Source of the DNA: Deltaproteobacteria bacterium
GTDB lineage: Bacteria > Desulfobacterota > Desulfobacteria > Desulfobacterales > JAUVGT01
Assembly: GCA_030593645.1 (NCBI GenBank)
Contig: JAUVGT010000339.1
Location: 1-5,516 of the forward strand
Reading direction: 5' to 3'
DNA: 5,516 nucleotides
Shown: in pieces, positions 1 through 5,516 of the stretch
Layout: every line of letters begins with the position of its first letter
How positions within the stretch are numbered: the stretch's first letter is position 1
Made by a program: the position numbers and the translations under genes
Notes under the pieces: model-generated
What the model saw: the letters and a program-made list of their open reading frames with translations, nothing else
Databases searched by the model: none
Told to the model about the DNA's origin: nothing

Positions 1-1
1 G

Positions 2-562
2 GGTTTGTTGATGGAAAAGCAGGCCATTACAGGCGGTGTGATAATGATTATACTGGTTATAAGTCCGCTTTTTTTACCCACACAGGTTAAAGACAGGGTT
101 CTTTTTACTTTTACACAACCGGAACATAGAGACCAGATAAAAATTGGTGATGTCAGATTAGATACATCCACTTCCGCCAGATTAATCAGCTGGCGTGAGG
201 CGATATCCGATTGGACAAAACGGCCTATATTCGGATATGGTGTTACCGGGTATAAATTTGTAGATGCACAATTCCCTCGAGTTCTCGCGGAAACTGGTAT
301 ACTGGGTTTAATCGCGTTTGTTTATCTGTTGTATTCAATTGGAAAAACCGCCTTTATAAATCTTAAAAGCTTGAAGACACCGTATTTTGTTGGCATTACG
401 ATTGGCTTTATCGCAGGTTATATCGGTTTACTGTTTCATTCTATTGGTGCAAATACTTTTATTATTGTTCGTATCATGGAACCATTCTGGTTTTTTACCG
501 GAATTATTGTCGTGCTTCCAATGCTTGAACAGCAGGATGAAGAGAATCTGAAAGAGCCGTGA
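2..562 (+). CDS. O-antigen ligase/polymerase-like membrane protein (Wzy_C), 5'-partial
   Basis: This is the C-terminal end of a polytopic inner-membrane protein of the O-antigen ligase / polysaccharide polymerase superfamily, which joins or polymerises lipid-linked glycans on the periplasmic side. Counting from the TTG at 5, hydrophobic segments lie near residues 8-25, 98-112, 126-146 and 151-173. A long hydrophilic loop (about 26-97) carries the Wzy_C hallmarks: SAR and SWREA with basic residues (R59, R64), then P74-I-F-G-Y-G and the E96-T-G-I-L-G-L segment leading into the next helix. Family members usually have 10-12 membrane helices and about 400 or more residues, so the N-terminal half lies outside the window. 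The frame stays open to the edge, so the TTG at 5 and ATG at 11 are probably internal. The gene ends in TGA 146 nt before the next gene. The family call is good; ligase versus polymerase cannot be decided from this fragment. Confidence 0.85.
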   Translation, partial: GLLMEKQAITGGVIMIILVISPLFLPTQVKDRVLFTFTQPEHRDQIKIGDVRLDTSTSARLISWREAISDWTKRPIFGYGVTGYKFVDAQFPRVLAETGILGLIAFVYLLYSIGKTAFINLKSLKTPYFVGITIGFIAGYIGLLFHSIGANTFIIVRIMEPFWFFTGIIVVLPMLEQQDEENLKEP

Positions 563-667
563 AAATACGCCTCTACCTCCCTCTATAAGAATTTAAAAAC
601 ACTTTTGAACTTAAATGATGCCTGGCTTGTCACTATATAGGCAGACCTAAGTAAAACGCACATGCGT

Positions 668-704
668 ATTTTAAGGGGCAAGCACACAGACCTGTTCCTA
701 CAAC
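668..704 (+). repeat. Short palindromic intergenic element, copy 1 (degenerate)
   Basis: Reading + strand, it begins ATTTTAAGGGGCA and ends CCTACAAC, the same flanks as the copy at 2380-2414. The arms AGGGGCA (674-680) and TGTTCCT (693-699) pair with two G-U wobbles around a 12-nt centre, so the hairpin is weaker than in copy 2. Its tail stops only four bases before the ATG at 709. The pairing and the shared flanks are seen directly; the REP/MITE-like nature is inferred. Confidence 0.6.
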
Positions 705-708
705 AAAA

Positions 709-2259
709 ATGGAATCACATTTTACTCTAAATTTTACCGGATATTCCATGTATCCGTTTTTGAAACCTGGTGACAAGCTGGTTGTAAAGCCTGTTTTAGC
801 GGCGAGTATTGAAAAGGGTGATATCGTTATCATTCGAGACGATTCTAATAAAATTATTGCCCACCGTCTGGTAAAAAAACTTACAGGCGATACAGGCATA
901 ACCAAGGGTGATTCTCTACTTTCTCAAGATTCCGAAACAATAAATCTTTCGAAAATAATCGGTAAACTTGAAACCATTGCCAGAAAGCGGAAGTTCATTC
1001 CGGTTTCATCGGGGTATCGGAATCGAATTAAAGGAGTTTTCGTCTGGCTCAGTACCAGATGCATGACGAGTGGTGCATTGCGGCTAAGAGCAAAAAATAT
1101 TTTCAGATGGCTTTTTATAAGGGCTTCAGACAAGACCGATCTGGAACAGAAATTTATCTTAGATATTCTTAAAGGGGATTTTCAGGTTATACCAGCGGGT
1201 ATAAATTGGGAAAGAGTAGCGGGAATATCCGATAGCAATGGAGTGTCTGGCATAATCTATCAACAATTACGGGGATTACAAATTCCCCAACTTATCTTTA
1301 AAAGTCTCGAAAACCAATATCATCATACAGTTGCCCAAAATCTTGCCTGCATCCAAGCTATGAAGCTTCTTGATCAAACTCTGGATGATCAAAAAATCGA
1401 TGTGATGCTCCTTAAAGGAGCCGCATTATTGGATAATACTTATTGTAAAGTGGGTATGCGCCCCATGTGTGATATCGATCTTCTGGTAAGGCCGTGGGAC
1501 AAGGTTTATATTGAAAAATGTCTTAACCGCATTGGATACGAAAATGAAAAACTGAATTTACATGTGTTCACAAAAAAATGTGTTGTGATCGATATCCACA
1601 ACCACGCCCTGAATACGGATCGAATCAAAAGCCGGGAGATACTTTTTCCAGCTGGTATGAATCCTGTCTGGGATAAAGTTGTACCATGGAAATCGGATTT
1701 TAAACGACTCAAACGTCCGGATAAACCGGATATGGTTCTTCTTCTTTCCCAGCATCTGATGAAGCACTCCTTTTCAGGGTTCATATGGTTTTTTGATATC
1801 TATTTACTTCTGCGTGAACAAAATAAATCCGACTGGGAAAAACTTTTCAAAAGGGCGGAGTATCTGCAACAGATAAGACCCCTTTCATATGTGCTGCATT
1901 GTTTGAAACTCCTTTTTAATTTTGATCCGATGGAAGTGAAAGAGTCCAATCATTTATTAAGCAGGATTTCATTTGTTGAACGAGCGCTCCTTGATACCTG
2001 CAAGGCTCCCAGATACAAATGGAATATTGCCCCAATGATTTCACTGTTTTGCATTGACGGGTTGATGAATAAAATCAGGTTTATCAAGGAAAATATTTTT
2101 CTGAAACAAGAAGTAATAAAGGAAGAATTCAGCCAGTTTTTTTGGAGTAGGAGAATTCTGCTTTATCCGAAGCGTATTTTTCAGGCTATGGCTATTTCTG
2201 GAAAATATATCATTTTAATCGTTAAGCAAGTTTTAAGAGAACGTGGAATAATCAGGTAA
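709..2259 (+). CDS. S26 signal-peptidase-like domain fused to PF14907-type nucleotidyltransferase
   Basis: Two domains are visible. Residues about 5-95 resemble S24/S26 signal peptidases: G11-Y-S-M-Y-P with putative nucleophile S13, P20-G-D, A51-H-R with H52, and T65-K-G-D68 followed by D74. A Ser-His pair (not Ser-Lys) is the archaeal/ER (SipW/Sec11) layout, and the 39-residue S13-H52 spacing fits it. No membrane anchor precedes the Ser motif, unlike true signal peptidases. Residues about 140-500 match the uncharacterised nucleotidyltransferase family: L235-K-G-A-A-L-L, R251-P-M-C-D255-I-D257-L-L-V with the metal-binding D-x-D, a V-I-D295-I-H motif, and a helical C-terminal part with QHLMKH and FFDIYLLL. 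ATG 709 is the first in-frame start after a stop at 652 and sits just ahead of the Ser motif; no clear Shine-Dalgarno sequence is visible. Family members occur in polysaccharide/exosortase regions and in some lasso-peptide clusters. The substrate is unknown, and the peptidase-like domain may bind rather than cleave. Confidence 0.85.
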   Translation: MESHFTLNFTGYSMYPFLKPGDKLVVKPVLAASIEKGDIVIIRDDSNKIIAHRLVKKLTGDTGITKGDSLLSQDSETINLSKIIGKLETIARKRKFIPVSSGYRNRIKGVFVWLSTRCMTSGALRLRAKNIFRWLFIRASDKTDLEQKFILDILKGDFQVIPAGINWERVAGISDSNGVSGIIYQQLRGLQIPQLIFKSLENQYHHTVAQNLACIQAMKLLDQTLDDQKIDVMLLKGAALLDNTYCKVGMRPMCDIDLLVRPWDKVYIEKCLNRIGYENEKLNLHVFTKKCVVIDIHNHALNTDRIKSREILFPAGMNPVWDKVVPWKSDFKRLKRPDKPDMVLLLSQHLMKHSFSGFIWFFDIYLLLREQNKSDWEKLFKRAEYLQQIRPLSYVLHCLKLLFNFDPMEVKESNHLLSRISFVERALLDTCKAPRYKWNIAPMISLFCIDGLMNKIRFIKENIFLKQEVIKEEFSQFFWSRRILLYPKRIFQAMAISGKYIILIVKQVLRERGIIR

Positions 2260-2328
2260 TCGTACAAAAGTGATTTCAATAATTTCCATCAAACCAATTT
2301 CAGTCTTGAAAAGAAAATTCTTTAAGTC

Positions 2329-2342
2329 TCGAAATATTTCGA
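2329..2342. promoter_or_regulatory. 14-bp perfect palindrome, possible operator
   Basis: TCGAAATATTTCGA reads identically on both strands and lies about 130 nt upstream of the exporter start, in the leader between the fusion gene and the exporter. A perfect palindrome without a spacer suits a dimeric DNA-binding protein better than an RNA hairpin. The symmetry is seen directly; a regulatory role is only inferred, and AT-rich DNA produces such palindromes by chance fairly often. Confidence 0.25.
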
Positions 2343-2379
2343 TATAAACAATAAGTTGGAATATCTGCTTGTCATTGCC

Positions 2380-2414
2380 ATTTTATGGGCAGATTTAGAA
2401 TCTGCCCCTACAAC
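2380..2414 (+). repeat. Short palindromic intergenic element, copy 2 (perfect hairpin)
   Basis: GGGCAGATT (2387-2395) and AATCTGCCC (2399-2407) form a perfect 9-bp inverted repeat with a 3-nt TAG centre. They are flanked by ATTTTAT on the left and CTACAAC on the right. Flanks and GC-rich ends match copy 1 (668-704) and, inverted, copy 3 (4168-4200). No T-run follows on the plus strand, so it does not look like a standard terminator in that direction. It resembles the REP-like intergenic palindromes I know from Desulfobacterota. Confidence 0.75.
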
Positions 2415-2473
2415 TGATTGAAGGTTTGAAGCACTTCTAATATTACTCGAAAACAAAAAGACTGAAGATTTAG

Positions 2474-4180
2474 ATGGAAAAAACACTTGAATTAACCCGG
2501 CGCATCCTAAAAGACGGGAAAACATATATCCCGTTTTTTTTATTCCTGGGAGTAATCAATTTAGCTATGATACCCCTTGAAATATATGGCCTTTTCCTTT
2601 CACGCAATCTGGTGGATCAAGGTTTTCTTCTGCATGATTGGGATGTGATCAAAGGGGTGCTCTATATACTAATATCGATTTTTTTGATTCGAAGTTTTCT
2701 TCATTACGGAACCGCGCTTTTTTTTGAAAAATTTCGGCTTCGCATTAATCGTAATTTTCAGAATCGTATTTTTTATCACCTGCTCCACATGCCGATGGTA
2801 TATTTTATCAAAGAGCGCACAGGGCGCCTCATGTCTCGGGTTCTGGATGATGGAACAAGATTTTCAATGATACTCAATACACTCTTCGGATCTGCCTTGT
2901 TTGGTCCACTGAAAATGATTGCTCTTATTTTTTTCCTGGCATATGTGAATACGACGATGTGCCTGATCATGATTTTCTCCACTTGTTTTTCCATAGTGGT
3001 CTTTCACTGGACCGGGAACCGGTTTCGTCTAATTTCAAAGGAAATACAGGCAAAGAATGCTGTGATCTACAGTTTTATTGAGCAGGTGTTTCCAAATATT
3101 GAACTCATCAAATCAAAAAATACCGAAAAAGAGACAGCCCGCAGTTTTCATATATTTGTGGATGAATTTATCGGTCTTTCACTTAAACTGTTGAAAATAT
3201 CCCTGATTTCACAACCGGTTTTACAGGCTTTGAAATATTTGACCCTCGGTAGTCTGTTTTTTTACGGGAGCTGGTTAATTTCCAGCGATATGATCACCAT
3301 GGGATCGCTTACTGTTTTTTTAGGAGGCACATACCTTTTTTTCAATATTCTTAATTTGGTTGGTAATACTTACGGATCATTAAGAGAGAACCTCGCCCGT
3401 ATGGAAGTGATATATGATATCCTTGATTCAAAGCCGGAAAAAGATGAAATATCAAAGACGGGAAACGCGATTTCACCTGTGAAATCCTTGGAATTTAGGA
3501 ATATTGTTTTTGGTTATGATCCAGAGATACATGTTTTAAAATCTATTTCGTTTAAAGCCGTAAAAGGGGAAATTTTTGGAATTACTGGACAGAGCGGAAG
3601 CGGTAAAACCACTCTGATCAGACTTCTTGTCGGTTTTTTTAAGCCTGATTCCGGGGAAATATTGATTAATGGTCAACCGCTTGGTTATTATGACCTGCAC
3701 TCTCTTCGATCATCCATCGGGATTGCGTTTCAGGATAATCTTATTTTCAATGATACCATAAAAAATAACATCACTTATGGAAATGAAAGGTTAACGTTGG
3801 AACAGGTAAAGAAAGCATCCATTGCTGCCTGTGCTCATGATTTTATCCAACCCCTAATAAAGGGGTATGACAGCATGATCGTTGAAGGAGGAAAAAGCCT
3901 TTCAGGGGGAGAGAGACAGAGAATAGCGATTGCACGGGCTATTGTGTCAGATCCGGAGATTCTTTTACTTGATGAAGCCACTTCTTTTATTGAGATTAAG
4001 CAAGAAGCGGAAATACTGCAATCCATTAAAATACTTCGCAAGGACAAAATCACGGTGATCATTTCGCACAGGATGTCAGCGCTTAAGGCGGCCGATAGGA
4101 TACTGCTTCTTGATAACGGCCGTGTGATTGAAAGTGATTATGAAGATGTCTCAAAATCATTAATAGGGTGTAGGGGCTGA
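2474..4180 (+). CDS. ABC exporter half-transporter (fused TMD-NBD)
   Basis: This is a 568-residue ATP-driven exporter of the ABCB/MsbA-like type, expected to work as a dimer in the inner membrane. Residues about 18-300 form a six-helix membrane domain (hydrophobic stretches near 18-45, 60-80, 134-178 and 243-298). Residues about 338-560 form the ATPase: aromatic A-loop Y348, Walker A G372-Q-S-G-S-G-K-T-T, Q-loop Q420, signature L476-S-G-G-E-R-Q-R, Walker B I496-L-L-L-D-E501 with the catalytic Glu, and switch His H532. The D-loop is SFIE where SALD is usual. There is no N-terminal C39 peptidase, so any leader would be cut elsewhere. ATG 2474 is preceded by a weak GAAG six bases upstream and starts a normal-length protein. 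The last four residues, GCRG, and the stop are encoded by an inserted palindromic element. The neighbours suggest export of a peptide, glycan or lipid; the substrate cannot be read from the sequence. Confidence 0.93.
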   Translation: MEKTLELTRRILKDGKTYIPFFLFLGVINLAMIPLEIYGLFLSRNLVDQGFLLHDWDVIKGVLYILISIFLIRSFLHYGTALFFEKFRLRINRNFQNRIFYHLLHMPMVYFIKERTGRLMSRVLDDGTRFSMILNTLFGSALFGPLKMIALIFFLAYVNTTMCLIMIFSTCFSIVVFHWTGNRFRLISKEIQAKNAVIYSFIEQVFPNIELIKSKNTEKETARSFHIFVDEFIGLSLKLLKISLISQPVLQALKYLTLGSLFFYGSWLISSDMITMGSLTVFLGGTYLFFNILNLVGNTYGSLRENLARMEVIYDILDSKPEKDEISKTGNAISPVKSLEFRNIVFGYDPEIHVLKSISFKAVKGEIFGITGQSGSGKTTLIRLLVGFFKPDSGEILINGQPLGYYDLHSLRSSIGIAFQDNLIFNDTIKNNITYGNERLTLEQVKKASIAACAHDFIQPLIKGYDSMIVEGGKSLSGGERQRIAIARAIVSDPEILLLDEATSFIEIKQEAEILQSIKILRKDKITVIISHRMSALKAADRILLLDNGRVIESDYEDVSKSLIGCRG

Positions 4181-4200
4181 TTCCGAATCAAGCCTTTTTT
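4168..4200 (-). repeat. Short palindromic element, copy 3 (inverted), overlapping the exporter stop
   Basis: Read on the minus strand this contains GATTCGGAATCAGCCCCTACA, matching GATTTAGAATCTGCCCCTACA of copy 2 with differences only at the centre and one arm position. On the plus strand its TGTAGGGGCTGA forms the last three sense codons and the TGA stop of the exporter gene, and the preceding GGG codon is at its edge. It is thus a third family member, in opposite orientation to the other two. Confidence 0.65.
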
Positions 4201-4201
4201 T
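4175..4201 (+). terminator. Likely intrinsic terminator formed by palindromic copy 3
   Basis: GGC (4175-4177) plus TGATT (4178-4182) pairs with AATCA (4186-4190) plus GCC (4192-4194), with one bulged A at 4191 and a CCG loop, and is followed directly by seven T (4195-4201). This is the form of a Rho-independent terminator right after the exporter stop codon. The stem is partly AT and has a bulge, so it may only attenuate read-through into the methyltransferase gene. Confidence 0.5.
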
Positions 4202-4234
4202 AGATGTGGTTTCAAAGCCATATATTGATTGAGC

Positions 4235-4238
4235 GGAG
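4235..4238 (+). promoter_or_regulatory. Ribosome binding site deciding the methyltransferase start
   Basis: GGAG lies five bases before ATG 4244. It favours this ATG over the in-frame TTG at 4229, which has no comparable Shine-Dalgarno sequence and would add five residues. Confidence 0.6.
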
Positions 4239-4243
4239 CAAAC

Positions 4244-5209
4244 ATGTTTCCAATCCATTCTCACTTAAAAATGCTTAACGACAGAATTCGTATGGATGCC
4301 TATCAAAAGGCGATTTTCAATTCGGTCCGTAAAGGCGATGTTGTGGTTGATATTGGTACCGGTACCGGTATCCTGGCTTTTTTTGCCTGTCAGGCAGGAG
4401 CCGGCAGGGTATATGCCATTGAACAGAGTGAAATCATCGAAACAGCCAAAAAAACAGCCAAAGAGAACGGGTTTTCAGATCGAATCGTTTTTATTAACAA
4501 AAAGTCTGAGGAAGTTGAATTACCGGAAAAGGCTGATATGATAATCACTGAAACCATCGGGTGTCTTGGAATCGATGAAAATATCGTTTGTGTTTTAAAT
4601 GATGCAAAAAAAAGATTCTTAAAAAGAGACGGGATAATGATCCCCTCAAACCTGTCACTGCTGGCCGTGCCTGTGCATATTGAACAAGATCATCCTTTCA
4701 GTTTTTTGGAAAAGACATTCTACGGTCTCAAAGCAGGAAATCTTGAAAAGTTGGCGGAAAATAGTGTGTATGGAATTGCAGCAGCATATTTGGGTAATTT
4801 GCACTGGCTTTCACATCCCCAAAAGATGCTATCAATTGATTTTAACGATCATAAACCTTTAAATTTTCCAATCGTTATGGAAAGCAGTTTTGAGATAGAT
4901 TCCAAAGTTGATTATCATGGTGTTTGTGTGTTTCCAGAAATCACTCTTTTAAAAAATGTAAAGATAGTCCTGTTTGATGACCAGAAATTTATATCAACCC
5001 ATTGGGAAATACCATTTTTCCCGGCAGCAAAAAAAATAAGCCTTGAAAATTTTTCTACTTTGGATTTTTATTTGACTGTTTTGGAGAAGAATGGATTTAC
5101 CTGGCGTCACATTATAAAGCAGGGGAGTGAAAAAAAAGAGTTTACTCAATTGAGTATTTTTGGCTTGCCGTCATTGAAGGATTTCATTCCCGCAAAAGAG
5201 TTCCTTTAG
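4244..5209 (+). CDS. PRMT-like protein arginine methyltransferase
   Basis: This 321-residue protein has the full set of protein arginine N-methyltransferase hallmarks, so it probably transfers methyl groups from S-adenosylmethionine to an arginine or similar group. Numbered from ATG 4244: an N-terminal H7-x-x-M-L-x-D-x-x-R16-x-x-x-Y20 segment with the same spacing as the SAM-capping helix of PRMT1; motif I V33-V-V-D-I-G-T-G-T-G; post-I V56-Y-A-I-E60; a double-E loop with E103 and E112, nine apart as in PRMT1; and a T252-H-W loop in the C-terminal barrel. The barrel half (about 135-321) is compact and has diverged outside these motifs. The gene lies 63 nt after the exporter stop, behind a terminator-like hairpin, and has its own good ribosome binding site. 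Annotation pipelines may label it a ribosomal protein L11 or generic class I methyltransferase. The family call is strong; the substrate is unknown and activity is inferred from the conserved residues. Confidence 0.88.
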   Translation: MFPIHSHLKMLNDRIRMDAYQKAIFNSVRKGDVVVDIGTGTGILAFFACQAGAGRVYAIEQSEIIETAKKTAKENGFSDRIVFINKKSEEVELPEKADMIITETIGCLGIDENIVCVLNDAKKRFLKRDGIMIPSNLSLLAVPVHIEQDHPFSFLEKTFYGLKAGNLEKLAENSVYGIAAAYLGNLHWLSHPQKMLSIDFNDHKPLNFPIVMESSFEIDSKVDYHGVCVFPEITLLKNVKIVLFDDQKFISTHWEIPFFPAAKKISLENFSTLDFYLTVLEKNGFTWRHIIKQGSEKKEFTQLSIFGLPSLKDFIPAKEFL

Positions 5210-5248
5210 ATTAATTACCGATTTAAAGTTTAAAAACAGATAACAAAT

Positions 5249-5278
5249 AAACGGCCTGTTCAGGGCCGTTTTTATTTT
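5249..5278. terminator. Bidirectional intrinsic terminator
   Basis: AAACGGCC (5249-5256) and GGCCGTTT (5264-5271) form a perfect 8-bp stem with a 7-nt loop, followed on the plus strand by a T-rich tract to 5278. The minus strand also has a T-rich stretch after the stem (TTTATTTGTT). It sits 40 nt after the methyltransferase stop and between two converging genes, so it can end transcription from both sides. Confidence 0.85.
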
Positions 5279-5326
5279 CAACATTTTCTGGGAGTTTATT
5301 TGGCGTTTTAGTGGGATATGGGAATC

Positions 5327-5516
5327 TTAAGCTCCCCCCGTCCCATTGGTGCATCCGCCACCGGTGACAAAAAAACCACGTGAGCAGCCGGTTGAATCTG
5401 AATTTCCTAATGCACATGCCTGGTCGAGTTGTCCAGTACTGCAGCCGGTACCTGCGGTCAAACCATTATTACAGTCACTTGGGTCGAAGGCAGCTCCGTT
5501 TGTACATTGAGACACT
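5327..5516 (-). CDS. C-terminal part of a protein with six regularly spaced C-x-x-G motifs; possible modified-peptide precursor
   Basis: This is an open frame on the minus strand running off the window end and ending in TAA (5327-5329). The visible 62 residues (counted from a GTG at 5515) are rich in Gly, Thr, Ser and Asn and have six Cys at 4, 15, 25, 34, 44 and 55. Every Cys starts a C-x-x-G motif: CTNG, CNNG, CSTG, CALG, CSRG, CTNG. Cys spacings are 11, 10, 9, 10 and 11. There is no hydrophobic or lysine/arginine-rich stretch. This looks like the core of a multi-cysteine modified peptide (compare freyrasin, with six C-x3-D motifs) or a small Cys-repeat surface/metal-binding protein. The GTG may be internal, so a leader or longer N-terminus would lie outside. 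It converges on the methyltransferase gene across the terminator and so is not in its operon. I do not recognise a named family. Coding status rests on the regular pattern and the well-placed terminator. Confidence 0.5.
   Translation of the reverse strand, partial: VSQCTNGAAFDPSDCNNGLTAGTGCSTGQLDQACALGNSDSTGCSRGFFVTGGGCTNGTGGA

Noticed and set aside
562..672. 9-bp inverted repeat AAAATACGC / GCGTATTTT enclosing about 111 nt, plus ACGCA/TGCGT at 656-667
   Set aside because: Long, unstructured middle and AT-rich arms; a match of this length within this gap is plausible by chance, and neither forms a convincing terminator or element end.
1506..1784. Minus-strand open frames inside the fusion gene (and similar ones inside the exporter and methyltransferase genes)
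   Set aside because: They lie entirely within confidently assigned coding genes, show no domain or ribosome binding site, and have compositions expected from antisense frames.
2418..2446. Promoter-like TTGAAG, 17 nt, TATTAC before the exporter gene
   Set aside because: Only four of six matches in each box, in AT-rich DNA where such pairs are common; not enough to annotate.
4229..4243. TTG start giving five extra residues on the methyltransferase
   Set aside because: ATG 4244 has GGAG at a proper five-base spacing, while the TTG has no such site; the conserved family segment begins after the ATG.
4355..4370. Tandem GGTACC hexamers
   Set aside because: Explained as codons for the Gly-Thr-Gly-Thr-Gly SAM-binding motif, not a separate repeat.
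5223..5417. Minus-strand open frame overlapping the Cys-rich frame and the terminator
   Set aside because: It runs through the terminator hairpin, has no recognisable domain, and overlaps a frame with a far more regular protein pattern.
1..5516. CRISPR arrays, tRNA or rRNA genes, insertion sequences
   Set aside because: No regularly spaced direct repeats, no tRNA-like cloverleaf or rRNA-like segment, and no transposase were seen on reading both strands.

Overview
The window is AT-rich by eye and reads as bacterial. The family of short palindromic elements of the GGGCAGATT...AATCTGCCCCTAC type, together with the gene content, resembles what I know from Desulfobacterota (Desulfobacterales-like) genomes. 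That assignment is an inference from style, not from a marker gene.

Layout. Four genes run on the plus strand. (1) The C-terminal end of an O-antigen ligase/polymerase-like membrane protein (Wzy_C type), cut by the window start. (2) A 516-residue fusion of a signal-peptidase-like (S26) domain and a nucleotidyltransferase-fold domain of the 'uncharacterised nucleotidyltransferase' family (PF14907-like). (3) A 568-residue ABC exporter half-transporter with fused membrane and ATPase domains. (4) A 321-residue methyltransferase carrying the hallmarks of protein arginine methyltransferases (PRMTs), which are rare in bacteria. A bidirectional hairpin terminator follows. Beyond it, on the minus strand and running off the window end, is the C-terminal part of a Gly/Ser/Thr/Asn-rich protein in which all six cysteines sit in C-x-x-G motifs spaced about ten residues apart.

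Each of the three gaps between the plus-strand genes holds one copy of the same 35-40 nt palindromic element. Copy 1 abuts the start codon of the fusion gene. Copy 2 lies in the 214-nt leader of the exporter gene. Copy 3 is inverted, supplies the last four sense codons and the stop of the exporter, and looks like an intrinsic terminator because a run of seven T follows it.

Working hypothesis. Nucleotidyltransferase domains of this family and ABC exporters occur beside surface-polysaccharide genes and in some modified-peptide (lasso-like) clusters. With a PRMT-like enzyme and a nearby regularly spaced Cys-rich peptide, the window could be the edge of a peptide modification and export locus next to a polysaccharide locus. 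No leader peptide, cyclase or radical SAM gene is visible, so this stays a hypothesis. The individual domain calls are much firmer than the system-level reading.
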